A DNA stretch of 64,000 nucleotides, taken from positions 174,643-238,642 of the forward strand of contig NZ_PKDG01000018.1 of the NCBI RefSeq assembly GCF_002863005.1, read 5' to 3'. The notes beneath the pieces were generated by a model that was given only the letters and a program-made list of their open reading frames with translations, made no database searches and had not been told where the DNA came from. This document shows, piece after piece, positions 8,687 to 18,518 of the stretch; within the stretch, counting starts at the first letter, position 1; every line of letters begins with the position of its first letter. A program made the translations under genes and the position numbers. The DNA is from Pseudoxanthomonas sp. GTDB lineage: Bacteria; Pseudomonadota; Gammaproteobacteria; Xanthomonadales; Xanthomonadaceae.

Positions 8687-8840
8687 TCGGATCCCTGGGT
8701 GGCGTGTTTCAGTGGAAGTGCGCGCGCGATGGCGAACGTCGCGGCATCTTGCCGACATGCGCGTCCGATTCCATGCTGCACCGCAAACAACACGCAGGCG
8801 CGAGTTGCCGCCCATCCTTGCGATGCCATCGCCCGCGAGA

Positions 8841-8863
8841 TGCCTGCAAACCGTTGGCAGGCA
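8841..8863. promoter_or_regulatory. near-perfect 23-bp palindrome, candidate LacI-type operator
   Basis: TGCCTGCAAAC-C-GTTGGCAGGCA is an odd-centred palindrome with a single mismatched pair in 11-bp half sites. The AAAC-C-GTT(G) core resembles LacI-family operators (AAACGTTT-like). It differs from the 8937 site, so it may serve another regulator or be a second-class site. Confidence 0.5.
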
Positions 8864-8936
8864 TGGGTTTTGCGACCTGGAAAGTGTGGTCGGGGTGCGA
8901 TGACGCGAATGCCGTGTCGTCGCGGGTCGTGTCGAT

Positions 8937-8954
8937 CTGCATACGTATTCATGC
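8937..8954. promoter_or_regulatory. operator-like site shared with the TonB receptor gene
   Basis: The 18 bp here are the exact reverse complement of 10832-10849 (GCATGAATACGTATGCAG on the other strand), with a TGnATACGTATnCA palindromic core. An 11-bp GCGGGTCGCGG block lies beside both copies with spacing differing by 1 bp. Likely binding site for the locus LacI-family regulator. Confidence 0.65.
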
Positions 8955-9057
8955 GCGGCGACCGCGACCCGCGTGCACGCAGTCCGGCACGGCGTGGAAT
9001 AGTGGCGCCCGCCGAGCGCACCGGAGGGGTGCGTTACGCATTGCGACGGGTGCATCG

Positions 9058-10674
9058 ATGACGAAGAACAACTGGTGGCGTGGCGCGGTGATCTACCAGA
9101 TCTACCCGCGCAGCTTCCTGGACACCAACGGGGATGGCGTCGGTGACCTGCCGGGCATCGTCGAGAAGCTCGACTACATCGCCGGGCTGGGCGTGGACGC
9201 CATCTGGATCTCGCCATTCTTCAAGTCGCCGATGGCCGACTTCGGCTACGACATCGCCGACTACCGCGATGTCGACCCGCTGTTCGGCACGCTGGAGGAC
9301 TTCGATCGCCTGCTGGCCAAGGCGCACGCGCTGGGCGTCAAGGTGATGATCGACCAGGTGCTGAGCCACTGTTCGGTCGAACACCCTTGGTTCAAGGAAA
9401 GCCGGGAGAGCCGCGACAATCCCAAGGCCGACTGGTACGTATGGGCCGATCCCAAGGAAGACGGCACGCCCCCCAACAACTGGATGTCGCTGTTCGGCGG
9501 CGTCGCCTGGCGCTGGGAACCGCGTCGCGAGCAGTATTACCTGCACAACTTCCTCGCCAGCCAGCCGGACCTGAACTTCCACAACCCGGCCGTGCAACAG
9601 GCCACGCTGGACAACGTGCAGTTCTGGCTGGACCGCGGTGTCGATGGCCTGCGCCTGGATGCGATCAACTTCTGCTTCCACGACGCGCAGCTGCGCGACA
9701 ATCCTCCCAAGCCGAAAGACCAGCGCGTGGGCCGCGGATTCAGTCCCGACAACCCGTACGCCTACCAGTATCACTACTTCAACAACACGCAGCCCGAGAA
9801 CATTCCCTTCCTGGAGCGCCTGCGTGGGTTGCTGGACGCATATCCTGACGCGGCGGCGCTCGGCGAGATCTCGTCCGAAGACTCACTGGCCACCACGGCC
9901 GAGTACGTCACCGACCAGCGCCTGCACATGGGCTACAGCTTCGAGCTGCTGACCGAGGACGGCAGCGCCGCCTACATCCGCGGCACCGTCGAACGGCTTG
10001 AAGCGGCGATGGTGGAAGGCTGGCCGTGCTGGGCCGTGTCCAACCACGATGTGCAGCGCGCGGTGACGCGCTGGGGAGGCGGGGATGCCTCGCCCGCGCT
10101 GGCCGCACAACTGGTGGCCCTGGTGTGCTCGCTGCGCGGCTCGGTCTGCCTCTACCAGGGCGAGGAACTGGGCCTGCCGGAAGCGGACGTGCCGTATGAA
10201 GCATTGCAGGATCCCTACGGCAAGACCTTCTGGCCCAATTTCAAGGGGCGCGATGGGTGCCGTACGCCCATGCCATGGGACGGGGGAGACCAGGCCGGCT
10301 TCAGCCGGGCGTCGCCGTGGCTGCCGATTCCCGACGAACACCGCGCCATCAACGTCGCCCGGCAGGACGCCGATCCCGCGTCGGTGCTCAACCTCGTGCG
10401 CCGCTTCCTCGCGTGGCGACGCACGCAGCCCGCACTGAGAAGCGGAAGCATCCGTTTCCTCGACGCGCAGGAACCCGTCCTCGCCTTCGTGCGCGAAGCG
10501 GACGGGCAGCGCGTGCTGGCGGTCTTCAACCTGTCGGCGCAACCGGTCACGTGGTCGCTGCCGGAAGGCATGCCGGTGGACGCGCTGGACGGTCACGGCC
10601 TGCCGCGGGTGTCGCTGGAGGGAACACGGTTGTCGCTGCCGCCCCGCGGCGTGTTCTTCGCACGCGCGCGCTGA
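9058..10674 (+). CDS. alpha-glucosidase (GH13)
   Basis: GH13 enzyme, 538 aa, no signal peptide, so cytoplasmic. It begins with the oligo-1,6/alpha-glucosidase signature WWRGAVIYQIYPRSFLDTNG and contains VMIDQVLSHCS (region I), GLRLDAINFCF (nucleophile Asp), AALGEISSED (acid/base Glu) and WAVSNHDVQRA (His-Asp of region IV). It probably hydrolyses maltose or short alpha-glucosides delivered by the divergently encoded MFS transporter. The start at 9058 is the first Met of the family N-terminus; an upstream-extended frame would run through the divergent regulatory gap. Confidence 0.9.
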   Translation: MTKNNWWRGAVIYQIYPRSFLDTNGDGVGDLPGIVEKLDYIAGLGVDAIWISPFFKSPMADFGYDIADYRDVDPLFGTLEDFDRLLAKAHALGVKVMIDQVLSHCSVEHPWFKESRESRDNPKADWYVWADPKEDGTPPNNWMSLFGGVAWRWEPRREQYYLHNFLASQPDLNFHNPAVQQATLDNVQFWLDRGVDGLRLDAINFCFHDAQLRDNPPKPKDQRVGRGFSPDNPYAYQYHYFNNTQPENIPFLERLRGLLDAYPDAAALGEISSEDSLATTAEYVTDQRLHMGYSFELLTEDGSAAYIRGTVERLEAAMVEGWPCWAVSNHDVQRAVTRWGGGDASPALAAQLVALVCSLRGSVCLYQGEELGLPEADVPYEALQDPYGKTFWPNFKGRDGCRTPMPWDGGDQAGFSRASPWLPIPDEHRAINVARQDADPASVLNLVRRFLAWRRTQPALRSGSIRFLDAQEPVLAFVREADGQRVLAVFNLSAQPVTWSLPEGMPVDALDGHGLPRVSLEGTRLSLPPRGVFFARAR

Positions 10675-10985
10675 CATTTTCCTTTTCCGAACGGTACGCA
10701 CCCACCGTGCATGCGCATGGGCGTGGCGTCGTGGACGGACCTTCCCGACGCCTGTGCGCGCATGCCGGCGATGCCGTGCTTTCGCCTGTTTTTCCGTACG
10801 GAACGCGCGTTACGGCGGGTCGCGGAAATATGCATGAATACGTATGCAGGGCGATTTGTGCGACTGCGTGCGCCACTACCATGGCCGCACGTTCCGGGGC
10901 CCCGTGTCCCGGCGTGTAAGACCCGGGCGATCGCATGGCGCGACGCACCCGGTTCGTCGCATACAACGTCCTTGGAGAGGGGAAC
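10675..10985. promoter_or_regulatory. control region of the TonB-dependent receptor gene
   Basis: A 311-bp non-coding stretch in front of the receptor gene. It carries the operator-like 18-mer at 10832-10849 and ends with a GGAGAGG ribosome binding site just before the ATG at 10986. No gene is supported inside it. Confidence 0.7.
10832..10849. promoter_or_regulatory. operator-like site shared with the glucosidase/transporter gap
   Basis: GCATGAATACGTATGCAG, identical in inverted orientation to 8937-8954. The core TGAATACGTATGCA is a 14-bp palindrome with one mismatch and the central ACGT seen in many LacI-family operators. It lies about 140 bp upstream of the receptor start. Confidence 0.65.
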
Positions 10986-13736
10986 ATGCAACTCAAGCGC
11001 AACCTGCTGAGCGCGGCGTTGGCGTCTGCCATCGCGCTCACCGCGACCGGTGTGAACGCCCAGACCGCCGCCACGACCGAACAACAGACCCAACAGGCCG
11101 ATGCCACCGAGCTCGATACGGTGGTCGTGACCGGCATCCGTCGCGGCATCGAGAGCGCGATCTCGGTCAAGCGCGATTCCACGTCCATCGTCGAAGCCAT
11201 TTCGGCCGAAGACATCGGCAAGCTGCCTGACGTCAGCATCGCCGAATCGCTGGCGCGCCTGCCTGGCCTCGCGGCGCAGCGCGTCGCCGGCCGTGCGCAG
11301 GTGATCAGCGTGCGTGGCCTGTCGCCCGACTTCTCCACCACGCTGCTGAACGGTCGCGAGATGGTCAGCACCGGCGACAACCGCAGCGTCGAGTTCGACC
11401 AGTACCCGTCCGAGCTCGTCAGCGGCGTCACCGTGTACAAGACGCCCGATGCCGGCCTGGTCGGCCAGGGCCTGTCGGGTACCGTCGACATGCAGACCGT
11501 GCGTCCGCTGAGCTTCGATGCACCGGTCGGCGCCGTCGGCATCCGCGGCCAGCGTAACTCGCTGGGCAATGCCGCCGATGCGTCCGGCTACGGCGAGCGC
11601 ATCAACGCCAGCTACATCACCCAGAACGAAGCGCGCACCTTCGGTTTCTCGATCGGCTACTCGCACGCGACCACGCCGATCCAGGAAAACCAGGTCGGCC
11701 TGTACGAGCCGTGGCAGGCCATCGGCGACAACTGGCGCCCGGGCGTGCCGGCAGGCACGTTCTACTCCGACGGCATCAAGGCGCTGCGCCGGACCGGCGA
11801 AACCAAGCGCGATGGCGTGATGGCCACGCTGCAGTTCCGTCCGTCCAACGCCTGGACCAGCACGCTGGACCTGTTCCACTCCGAAGCCGAGCAGGTCAGC
11901 ACCGCGAACCAGTTCGAAGTGCACATCGGCGACTACAACGGCGGCTATGGTCGCCTGGACGTCGACAACCCGGTCATCAACGGCAACGACACGTTCACCG
12001 GCGGCACGGCCAACAACGTGTACCCGCTGGTGCGCGGCATGTACAACTACCGCGAAGACGAGATCAACGCCTTCGGCTGGAACAACGAGTTCAATGTCGG
12101 TTCGGTGCGCCTGACCGCCGACGTCAGCTGGTCGAAGACCAAGCGCGACGAGATCAACCTCGAGAACAACACCCAGCGCCTGCCGGCGCCGCAGCTGGAT
12201 TCGGTGGACCTGACGTTCCGTTCGGGCGGCTTCTCGCAGATCAACCCGGGCTTCGACTACTCGGATCCGTCGCAACTGTTCCTGGCCAACACGATCTACG
12301 GCTCGGGCTACGGCAAGACCCCGAAGGTCGAGGACGAACTGAAGGGCGTCAAGCTGGCGGCGTCGTTCCCGCTGCCGGAAGCGCTGGGCTGGTTCACCGA
12401 TCTCGATGTCGGCCTGAACTATGCCGATCGCGAGAAGAGCAAGCGCCAGCCCGAGGGCAACATCAACCTCGGCGCACAGGGCGTCACCGCCGTCGGGTCC
12501 GACCTGCAGTACGGCCTGGTGGACCTGCGGTTCGCCGGCATCGGCTACATCCCGTCCTGGAACGTGCCGGCTGCGGTCGCGCGCTACATGACGTTCAATC
12601 CCGTCGACGATCTGTCTTACCTGATTCCCAAGGCATGGGACGTCAACGAGAAGATCTCCACGGGCTTCGCACGCGCCAACCTCGATACCGAATGGGGTTC
12701 CGTGCCGGTGCGCGGCAACATCGGCGTGCAGATCCAGCACGTCGACCAGTCGTCGACGTCGCGCTACTGGGACAGCACCCAGCCGGCGGGCAGCAACGTG
12801 CAGCCGGTCGAGCGTGGCAAGACCTACACCGAAGTGCTGCCCAGCATGAACCTGGCGTTCTCGCTGCCGGCCGATCAGACGCTGCGCGTCGGCCTGGCCG
12901 AGCAGGTGGCCCGTCCGCGCGTGGATGAGCTGCGCGCTTCGCTGGAGTTCGGCGTCAATACCGCGACCGGCGAGCCGGGCGGCAGCGGCGGCAACCCGGA
13001 ACTGGAGCCCTGGCGCGCCTACGCCTTCGACCTGTCGTACGAAAAGTACTTCGGCACGAAGGCGTACGTGGCCGCGGCGTTCTTCTACAAGGACCTGCGC
13101 ACCTACATCTACACGGAATCGCGCGACGGCTTCGACTTCAGCGACTTCCTGGTCGACTACGTGCCCGGTCCGGGCGAGCCGCCGACGCAGAGCACCGGTC
13201 GCTTCACCGCGCCCTACAACGGCAAGGGCGGCAAGATGCAGGGCATCGAGCTGACCGCATCGCTGCCGCTCGACCTGTTCAGCGACGCGCTGGAAGGCTT
13301 CGGCGTGATCGCCAGCGCGAGCTTCAACGACAGCGACATCACCATCCCGCCGCCGCCGGGGTCCACCAACAGCGTCGGCAGCCAGGACATCGCGCTGCCG
13401 GGTCTGTCCGAGCGCACGTTCAACTTCACCGCGTACTACGAGCGCAACGGCTTCGAAGCGCGTGTCAGCCAGCGCAAGCGTTCGGATTTCATCGGCGAGA
13501 TCGGCAACTTCGACGGCGACCGCACCCTGCGCTACGTGGTCGGCGAGGACGTCACCGACGCCCAGGTGAGCTATTCGTTCCCGGACGGCCATGCCTTGAA
13601 CGGACTGAGCTTCCTGTTCCAGGTCAGCAACCTCACCGACGAGGCCTACCAGACCTACGCCGGCACCAAGGACCGTCCGCTGGAATACATCGAGTGGGGC
13701 CGCACGTACCTGCTGGGCGTCAACTACAAGTTCTGA
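10986..13736 (+). CDS. TonB-dependent receptor for carbohydrates (maltodextrin type)
   Basis: Outer-membrane receptor of 916 aa. Signal peptide ([20 protein letters not shown]... VNAQ), TonB-box-like stretch [11 protein letters not shown] at about residues 45-55, plug domain ([39 protein letters not shown]), then a beta-barrel ending in the aromatic C-terminus LLGVNYKF. The plug style is that of Xanthomonad/Caulobacter TonB receptors used for plant carbohydrates. With the amylase, glucosidase, sugar transporter and LacI regulator it completes a carbohydrate-utilisation locus. The ATG at 10986 has a strong GGAGAGG site. A strong terminator follows at 13762. Confidence 0.92.
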   Translation: MQLKRNLLSAALASAIALTATGVNAQTAATTEQQTQQADATELDTVVVTGIRRGIESAISVKRDSTSIVEAISAEDIGKLPDVSIAESLARLPGLAAQRVAGRAQVISVRGLSPDFSTTLLNGREMVSTGDNRSVEFDQYPSELVSGVTVYKTPDAGLVGQGLSGTVDMQTVRPLSFDAPVGAVGIRGQRNSLGNAADASGYGERINASYITQNEARTFGFSIGYSHATTPIQENQVGLYEPWQAIGDNWRPGVPAGTFYSDGIKALRRTGETKRDGVMATLQFRPSNAWTSTLDLFHSEAEQVSTANQFEVHIGDYNGGYGRLDVDNPVINGNDTFTGGTANNVYPLVRGMYNYREDEINAFGWNNEFNVGSVRLTADVSWSKTKRDEINLENNTQRLPAPQLDSVDLTFRSGGFSQINPGFDYSDPSQLFLANTIYGSGYGKTPKVEDELKGVKLAASFPLPEALGWFTDLDVGLNYADREKSKRQPEGNINLGAQGVTAVGSDLQYGLVDLRFAGIGYIPSWNVPAAVARYMTFNPVDDLSYLIPKAWDVNEKISTGFARANLDTEWGSVPVRGNIGVQIQHVDQSSTSRYWDSTQPAGSNVQPVERGKTYTEVLPSMNLAFSLPADQTLRVGLAEQVARPRVDELRASLEFGVNTATGEPGGSGGNPELEPWRAYAFDLSYEKYFGTKAYVAAAFFYKDLRTYIYTESRDGFDFSDFLVDYVPGPGEPPTQSTGRFTAPYNGKGGKMQGIELTASLPLDLFSDALEGFGVIASASFNDSDITIPPPPGSTNSVGSQDIALPGLSERTFNFTAYYERNGFEARVSQRKRSDFIGEIGNFDGDRTLRYVVGEDVTDAQVSYSFPDGHALNGLSFLFQVSNLTDEAYQTYAGTKDRPLEYIEWGRTYLLGVNYKF

Positions 13737-13761
13737 TCCACGCGTCACCTTGCTCTCCCAG

Positions 13762-13794
13762 CCCGCCGGCTCGCTGCCGGCGGGTTTTTCTTTT
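13762..13794 (+). terminator. Rho-independent terminator of the TonB receptor gene
   Basis: The 9-bp stem CCCGCCGGC/GCCGGCGGG with a 5-nt loop is followed by TTTTTCTTTT, 25 bp after the receptor stop codon. Confidence 0.9.
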
Positions 13795-13824
13795 GGAGAC
13801 TGCGGATGGCGGCGCGCAGGCAAC

Positions 13825-13856
13825 AAAAAAGGCCAGGCATTCGCCTGGCCTTTCGT
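13825..13856 (-). terminator. Rho-independent terminator of tRNA-Ala
   Basis: GGCCAGGC-ATTC-GCCTGGCC stem with A/T flanks; read on the minus strand it ends in a run of six T, a few bases beyond the tRNA 3' end. Confidence 0.85.
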
Positions 13857-13862
13857 GTTGGA

Positions 13863-13938
<76 letters not shown>

Positions 13939-13955
13939 ACAAGAGCGGCGCCATT

Positions 13956-15065
13956 CTAGCCCGCGGCCGCGGCCGGTGCCAAGCCTGAACGGTCGAGGAT
14001 GGGGTCCAGCGCCGGTGCCAGTTCGGTGCGCCGCCAGCCCGCCAGTGCGGCAGGCCACCGGCCGGACTCCTGCAGCGCCTCCAGGTAGCGACGCGAGGCG
14101 AGCACGCCGTCGGGCAAGCCGAGTTCTACGCTGCGTGCCGACACCGCATCCTGCAGGCGCTTGAGCTGGGCCTTGTCGCCGTCGGTGGCGGTGCGGGCCA
14201 GCGGCAGCGCGGCCTCGTCGTCCAACGGCGTGTCGAGGGCCTGCCAGATCGCGTCGGCCAGCTTGCGCGGTGCTTTCGGCTGGGTGTCGAACAGGCGCAA
14301 CAGGGAGGCCTTGTCCGCGGGCGGCGTGCGCGCCAGCGCGACCGCCAGCTCGTTGTCGAGGATCCAGCTGCGCGGCTTGTCGCTGGTGCGCGCCTGCCTG
14401 TCGCGCCAACGCAGCAGGCGTACCAGCCGCTGCTGCGCTTCCGCGTCCAGGAACTGTGCGCTGCGCATCGACAGGTGCGGCCAGCGTTCGACGTCGTCGC
14501 TGGCGGCATTCTCGACGAAGCGCGCGCAGTCCTCTTCCAGCCAGGCAAGACGGCCGCTGGCGACCAGCTGCGCCTGCAGGGCATCGTGCACGGCGAACAG
14601 ATAACGCACGTCGTCGGCGGCATAGTGCAGCTGCGATTCGCTCAGCGGACGACGCAGCCAGTCGGAGCGCGTCTCGCCCTTGGCCAGCACGACGCCGGTG
14701 ACGCGTTCCACCAGCTTCTGGTAACCCAGGCCCGCGGCGATGCCCGCGATCGCCGCGGCGATCTGGGTATCGAACAGGGGCGCCGGCAATGCATCGCACG
14801 CCACCTTGAAGGCCACCAGATCCTCGCTGGCGCTGTGCATGACCTTGGTGATCGCGGGGTCGAGCAGCCAGGGGCGCAGCGCGGCGGTCATGCCCGGCGC
14901 GAGCGGATCGACCAGCAGCACGTCGTCGTCGAGGGCGATCTGCACGAGGGCGAGCTGCGGCCAGTAGGTGCGCTCGCGCACGAATTCGGTATCCAGCCCG
15001 ATCCGCGTGGGCCGGCGCTGCAGGTGCGCATCCAATGCGGCGGGGGTGTCGATCCAGTGGGGCAC
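13956..15065 (-). CDS. rnd: ribonuclease D
   Basis: 3'-5' exoribonuclease for tRNA maturation, 369 aa. The DEDD exonuclease motif I is [15 protein letters not shown] near residues 21-35; motif II is around [12 protein letters not shown]; motif III is [21 protein letters not shown] domain follows (about 210-290, [26 protein letters not shown]). The gene lies head-on downstream of tRNA-Ala on the same strand and is divergent from a lipoprotein gene. Length and domain order fit RNase D of Xanthomonadaceae. Confidence 0.93.
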   Translation of the reverse strand: MPHWIDTPAALDAHLQRRPTRIGLDTEFVRERTYWPQLALVQIALDDDVLLVDPLAPGMTAALRPWLLDPAITKVMHSASEDLVAFKVACDALPAPLFDTQIAAAIAGIAAGLGYQKLVERVTGVVLAKGETRSDWLRRPLSESQLHYAADDVRYLFAVHDALQAQLVASGRLAWLEEDCARFVENAASDDVERWPHLSMRSAQFLDAEAQQRLVRLLRWRDRQARTSDKPRSWILDNELAVALARTPPADKASLLRLFDTQPKAPRKLADAIWQALDTPLDDEAALPLARTATDGDKAQLKRLQDAVSARSVELGLPDGVLASRRYLEALQESGRWPAALAGWRRTELAPALDPILDRSGLAPAAAAG

Positions 15066-15186
15066 GTGTTCTCCGCGTGATGCTTCGATTGCTCAGTCAG
15101 GGGACAATAACCTAAGGTCCGGGCTGTGCAGGTAGTGTCTGCCCGCATTGTCTCACGGGGGCGCAGGCTCCCATCACGGAGGGTGT

Positions 15187-17025
15187 TTGCGCGCGATCCT
15201 CGCCGCATTGTTGCTGTCGCTGCCATGGCTGGCGGGCTGCTCGCGCGATGCGCCCGAGGCGCAGGACGCAGGCGCGGCCCGCGATGCCTTGCGCATGCCC
15301 AGTGTCACGGTCACCGGCGATGACAGCGGGGTCGAGGAGCTCAATTGGCGACCGCCCCCGGTGGCGCTGGCGCCCGAGGACGTCGCCGAGGCGCACAAGC
15401 GCGCTGCGGATGCACTGTCCGAGGGGCGCCTGTTCGACGGTCCCGATGACGCCATTCCCCTCTACCTTGCGTTGCGCGACATCGATGCGAACGATGCGAG
15501 GGCGAAGGCGGGACTGGACCGCAGTCTGGATCGCCTGCTGGATCAGGGCGCGCAGGCCGTGCGCCATGCCGAGGACCGGACCGAGTCGCTGCGCCGCGCC
15601 CGCCAGATCGCGGCCGTGGCACGCACCGTGGCGCCGGCCGATCCGGCGGTGGGCGCGTATCTGGCGCGGGTGGACGAAGCCGACCAGCTCACGCGCCTGA
15701 ACATGGCCAGCGAGCGTGCGCTGCGTGAGGGCAGCCTGGGCGAGGCGGGCGGCGGCGCACTGGCCGGCTTCCGCGAAGTCCTGAAGTGGAAGCCGGGCCA
15801 GGCGCGTGCGCGGCAGGGCATCGCCGCGGTGGAAAGCGCGATGATCCGGCGGGCGGAGGTGGCGGCACAGGCCAGTGACTTCGCCACCGCGCGCACGTGG
15901 TTGGGACATGCTGCCGCCGTCCGCGACGACGCCCCGACGGTCGCCGATGCGCGCCTGCGCGTGGAGGGCATCCGCCTGGCGCGGATCATCGCGCTGAGGG
16001 ATGCCGGCATCCGCGATCTGGCGACGCCGCTGGGGCTGAAGGACGCGCGCGTGAAGTTGGCCGAGGTGCTGCGCATCGCCGAACCCGGTGACCGGGTGGC
16101 TGCGGATTTCCGCCAGCGCATCGACCTGGCGACCCACTACGGCCTGTTCCGTCCCGGCCAGGCCTTCACCGACGCGCTGCACCATGGCGGGCGTGGTCCC
16201 GAAATGGTGGTGGTGCCGCACGGCGGCTTCAGCATGGGCGCGGCCGAAGACGAGGCCGGCGCGGCGGATGCCGAGAAGCCGGCCCATTACGTGCGATTCG
16301 ACCGGGGATTCGCCATGGCGCGGCACCCGGTGACGGTGGGCGAATTCCGCCGGTTCGTCGAGGCCACCCAGTACCGCCCGCGCGCCACCCGCCGCGGACA
16401 CTCGGTGGTGTACGACGAGCGCAGCGGCAACTTCGTGCGCCGCAGTGGCGTCGACTGGCAGTCCGACTATGCGGGCCAGCCCGCCAGCGACGACATGCCG
16501 GTGCTGCACGTGAGCGTGTACGACGCCGAGGCTTACGCCGAATGGCTCGCGGGCCAGACCGGGCACGGCTATCGCCTGCCCAGCGAAGCCGAGTACGAAT
16601 ACGCGCTGCGCGCCGGCCAGCAGGGCCGCTATCCGTGGGGCAACGGCCAGCCACCGCGCGGTGTCGCCAACCTCACCGGGGGCAACGACCGCTCGCCCAG
16701 CGGACGCAACTGGAACAACGCCTTCGTCGGCTATGGCGACGGTTATTGGGGCCCCGCGGCGGTGGGGCGCTTCCGCGCCAATGCCTTCGGCCTGAAGGAC
16801 CTGGACGGCAATACCAGCGAATGGGTGGGCGATTGCTGGCATGCCAGCTACCGGCGTGCGCCGGCCGACGGCGCGGCGTGGTTCAATCCCGGCTGCCGGT
16901 CGCGGGTGGTGCGCGGTGGCTCCTGGGCCAGTTCGCCGGCGCAGGCGCGTGCCGCGTGGCGTTCGTCCTCGGATTCGGATATGACTAATGCGCGGGTGGG
17001 CTTCCGCGTCGTTCGCGGCATCTAG
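15187..17025 (+). CDS. SUMF1/FGE-fold lipoprotein lacking the catalytic cysteines
   Basis: Predicted lipoprotein of 612 aa. A TTG start at 15187 has GGAGGG a few bases upstream and gives a lipoprotein signal with lipobox LAGC near residue 17; an upstream TTG at 15148 would only add a non-signal tail. Residues about 50-330 are Ala/Arg-rich and helical (TPR-like spacing, no firm match). Residues about 335-612 form a formylglycine-generating-enzyme-like domain (MVVVPHGGFSMGA, YRLPSEAEYEYALRAG, YPWGNG, LKDLDGNTSEWVGDC, VVRGGSWASS, RVGFRVV). The cysteines that active FGE carries after the GGS motif are absent, so sulfatase activation is unlikely; a structural or ligand-binding role is more plausible. 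It is followed 17 bp on by an M48 protease gene. Confidence 0.8.
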   Translation: MRAILAALLLSLPWLAGCSRDAPEAQDAGAARDALRMPSVTVTGDDSGVEELNWRPPPVALAPEDVAEAHKRAADALSEGRLFDGPDDAIPLYLALRDIDANDARAKAGLDRSLDRLLDQGAQAVRHAEDRTESLRRARQIAAVARTVAPADPAVGAYLARVDEADQLTRLNMASERALREGSLGEAGGGALAGFREVLKWKPGQARARQGIAAVESAMIRRAEVAAQASDFATARTWLGHAAAVRDDAPTVADARLRVEGIRLARIIALRDAGIRDLATPLGLKDARVKLAEVLRIAEPGDRVAADFRQRIDLATHYGLFRPGQAFTDALHHGGRGPEMVVVPHGGFSMGAAEDEAGAADAEKPAHYVRFDRGFAMARHPVTVGEFRRFVEATQYRPRATRRGHSVVYDERSGNFVRRSGVDWQSDYAGQPASDDMPVLHVSVYDAEAYAEWLAGQTGHGYRLPSEAEYEYALRAGQQGRYPWGNGQPPRGVANLTGGNDRSPSGRNWNNAFVGYGDGYWGPAAVGRFRANAFGLKDLDGNTSEWVGDCWHASYRRAPADGAAWFNPGCRSRVVRGGSWASSPAQARAAWRSSSDSDMTNARVGFRVVRGI

Positions 17026-17042
17026 CCGCCAGGGAGAGGGTG

Positions 17043-17954
17043 ATGAGGCAAGATCCTAACGGGCGCTCGCAGTACGGGCAGGGTGGCGGGCGTCGCGGCG
17101 GCGGACTGGGCAACCTGCGCTGGCTGATCCTGCTTGGCTTCCTGATCTATGGCGGCTGTTATTACCTGAGCAATCGCGTGGTAGATCCGTATACCGGCGA
17201 GAAGGTGCTGATCGACAATTCGATTGGCGTTGAAGAGGAAAAGGCGCTCGGCCTGCAGGCCTACGAGGAAATCCTGCAGCAGGAGCAGCCGGTCGATCCC
17301 AACTCGCAGATCGCCCAGCAGGTGCGCACCATCGCCCAGCGGTTGATCGCGAAGGTGCCCGAGGTCGAGGCCGCCATCGCGGCGGAGAAAGGAACCCAGC
17401 CCAGCGGCAACTGGAAGTCCTTCGACTGGGATGTCAACGTCATCCAGTCCGAGCAGGCCAATGCCTTCTGCCTGCCCGGCGGCAAGATGGCCGTGTATAC
17501 CGGACTCATCCCCGTCGCGCAGAACGCCGATGCGGTGGCCGTGGTGATGGGTCACGAGATCGCCCACGCGCTGCTGCGCCACGGCGCCCAGCGCATGTCG
17601 CAGCAGAAGCTCACGCAGATCGGCCAGATGGCGGGCGCGATGAGCGGCATGGACCCGCAACAGCAGCAGATGGTGATGGCCGCGATGGGGTATGGCTACC
17701 TGCTGCCCTACGCGCGTGAGCATGAAACGCAGGCCGACGAAGTGGGCCTGATGCTGGCTGCCGCGGCCTGTTTCAACCCGGAGGAAGCCGTTCCCCTGTG
17801 GCAGCGCATGAGCGAAGCCAGTGGCGGGCAGGCACCGCCGGAGTTCTCTTCCACGCATCCGAATCCCGGCACGCGCATCCAGAACCTCACCGCGTTGATG
17901 CCGAAGGCGAAGGAGTACCGCCAGAAGTTCTGCCCGCAGGGAGCGGCACAGTGA
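17043..17954 (+). CDS. M48-family membrane-associated zinc metallopeptidase
   Basis: Predicted M48 peptidase, 303 aa, with one N-terminal hydrophobic segment (LRWLILLGFLIYGGCYYL, about residues 25-43). The zinc motif is HEIAH (His171, His175) and the third ligand lies in REHETQADEVG, as in LoiP/BepA-type proteases that monitor outer-membrane proteins. The N-terminus is Gly/Arg-rich. ATG at 17043 was preferred; an adjacent GTG at 17040 is possible. It overlaps the next gene by GTGA and is probably co-transcribed with the upstream SUMF-like lipoprotein. Confidence 0.87.
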   Translation: MRQDPNGRSQYGQGGGRRGGGLGNLRWLILLGFLIYGGCYYLSNRVVDPYTGEKVLIDNSIGVEEEKALGLQAYEEILQQEQPVDPNSQIAQQVRTIAQRLIAKVPEVEAAIAAEKGTQPSGNWKSFDWDVNVIQSEQANAFCLPGGKMAVYTGLIPVAQNADAVAVVMGHEIAHALLRHGAQRMSQQKLTQIGQMAGAMSGMDPQQQQMVMAAMGYGYLLPYAREHETQADEVGLMLAAAACFNPEEAVPLWQRMSEASGGQAPPEFSSTHPNPGTRIQNLTALMPKAKEYRQKFCPQGAAQ

Positions 17955-18484
17955 AGGCGCTGGCGGTCATTGTTCTGCTCGCCGCCATCGCGCCGGCGCA
18001 GGCAGCGATCAAGGACGCGCAGCCGGATGGCTTCACGATCGAGAACGCGGAATGGGTGCCGGTGTCGCCGCAGGTGGCGTACGCAGCGCTGACCGATGAC
18101 GTAGGCCGCTGGTGGCCAGCCGACCATACGTGGTGGGGTGATGCCTCGAAGCTCTCCATCAGCGACAAGGTCGGTGGCTGCTTCTGCGAAATCAATGGTG
18201 CGCAGCAGGCGTGGCACATGACGGTTGTGTTCACCGATCCCGGCAAGCTGATGCGCATGACCGGAGGCCTGGGGCCCCTGCAGGGCATGGGGCTGCAGGG
18301 CGTGCTGGAATGGCGTTTCACCGAAGAGAAGGGCGGCACACGCATCACCCTGTGGTACCGCGCCGGAGGCTATACGCCGGATGACATCGGCAAGTTCGCA
18401 CCCGTCGTCGACAAGGTGCAGGGGCTGCAACTGGGCGGCCTGGCCGCCTTCCTGCGCAAGGGCGCCGACGGCGCCCCACGCTGA
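17951..18484 (+). CDS. exported SRPBCC/START-like protein
   Basis: A 177-aa protein with a signal peptide (KALAVIVLLAAIAPAQA) followed by an SRPBCC-type lipid/ligand-binding fold: FTIENAEWVPVSPQVAYAALTDDVGRWW near the N-terminus and LEWRFTEEKGGTRITLWYRAGGY later. The GTG start overlaps the stop of the M48 peptidase gene (GTGA), implying translational coupling. Function is unknown; the ligand cannot be predicted. Confidence 0.72.
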   Translation: MKALAVIVLLAAIAPAQAAIKDAQPDGFTIENAEWVPVSPQVAYAALTDDVGRWWPADHTWWGDASKLSISDKVGGCFCEINGAQQAWHMTVVFTDPGKLMRMTGGLGPLQGMGLQGVLEWRFTEEKGGTRITLWYRAGGYTPDDIGKFAPVVDKVQGLQLGGLAAFLRKGADGAPR

Positions 18485-18518
18485 CCATCACTCCCACGTT
18501 CGAGGAAAGGAACACCGC

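Larger units (their letters stand above)
8687..9057. promoter_or_regulatory. divergent control region, transporter/amylase versus alpha-glucosidase
   Basis: A 371-bp gap with no convincing gene; small open frames here have no recognisable content. It holds two operator-like sites, at 8841-8863 and 8937-8954, described separately. Both the MFS-amylase transcript (left) and the glucosidase transcript (right) must start here. Confidence 0.7.

Noticed and set aside
15187..17025. Active formylglycine-generating enzyme
   Set aside because: The catalytic cysteines expected after the GGS motif are missing and no sulfatase gene lies nearby.
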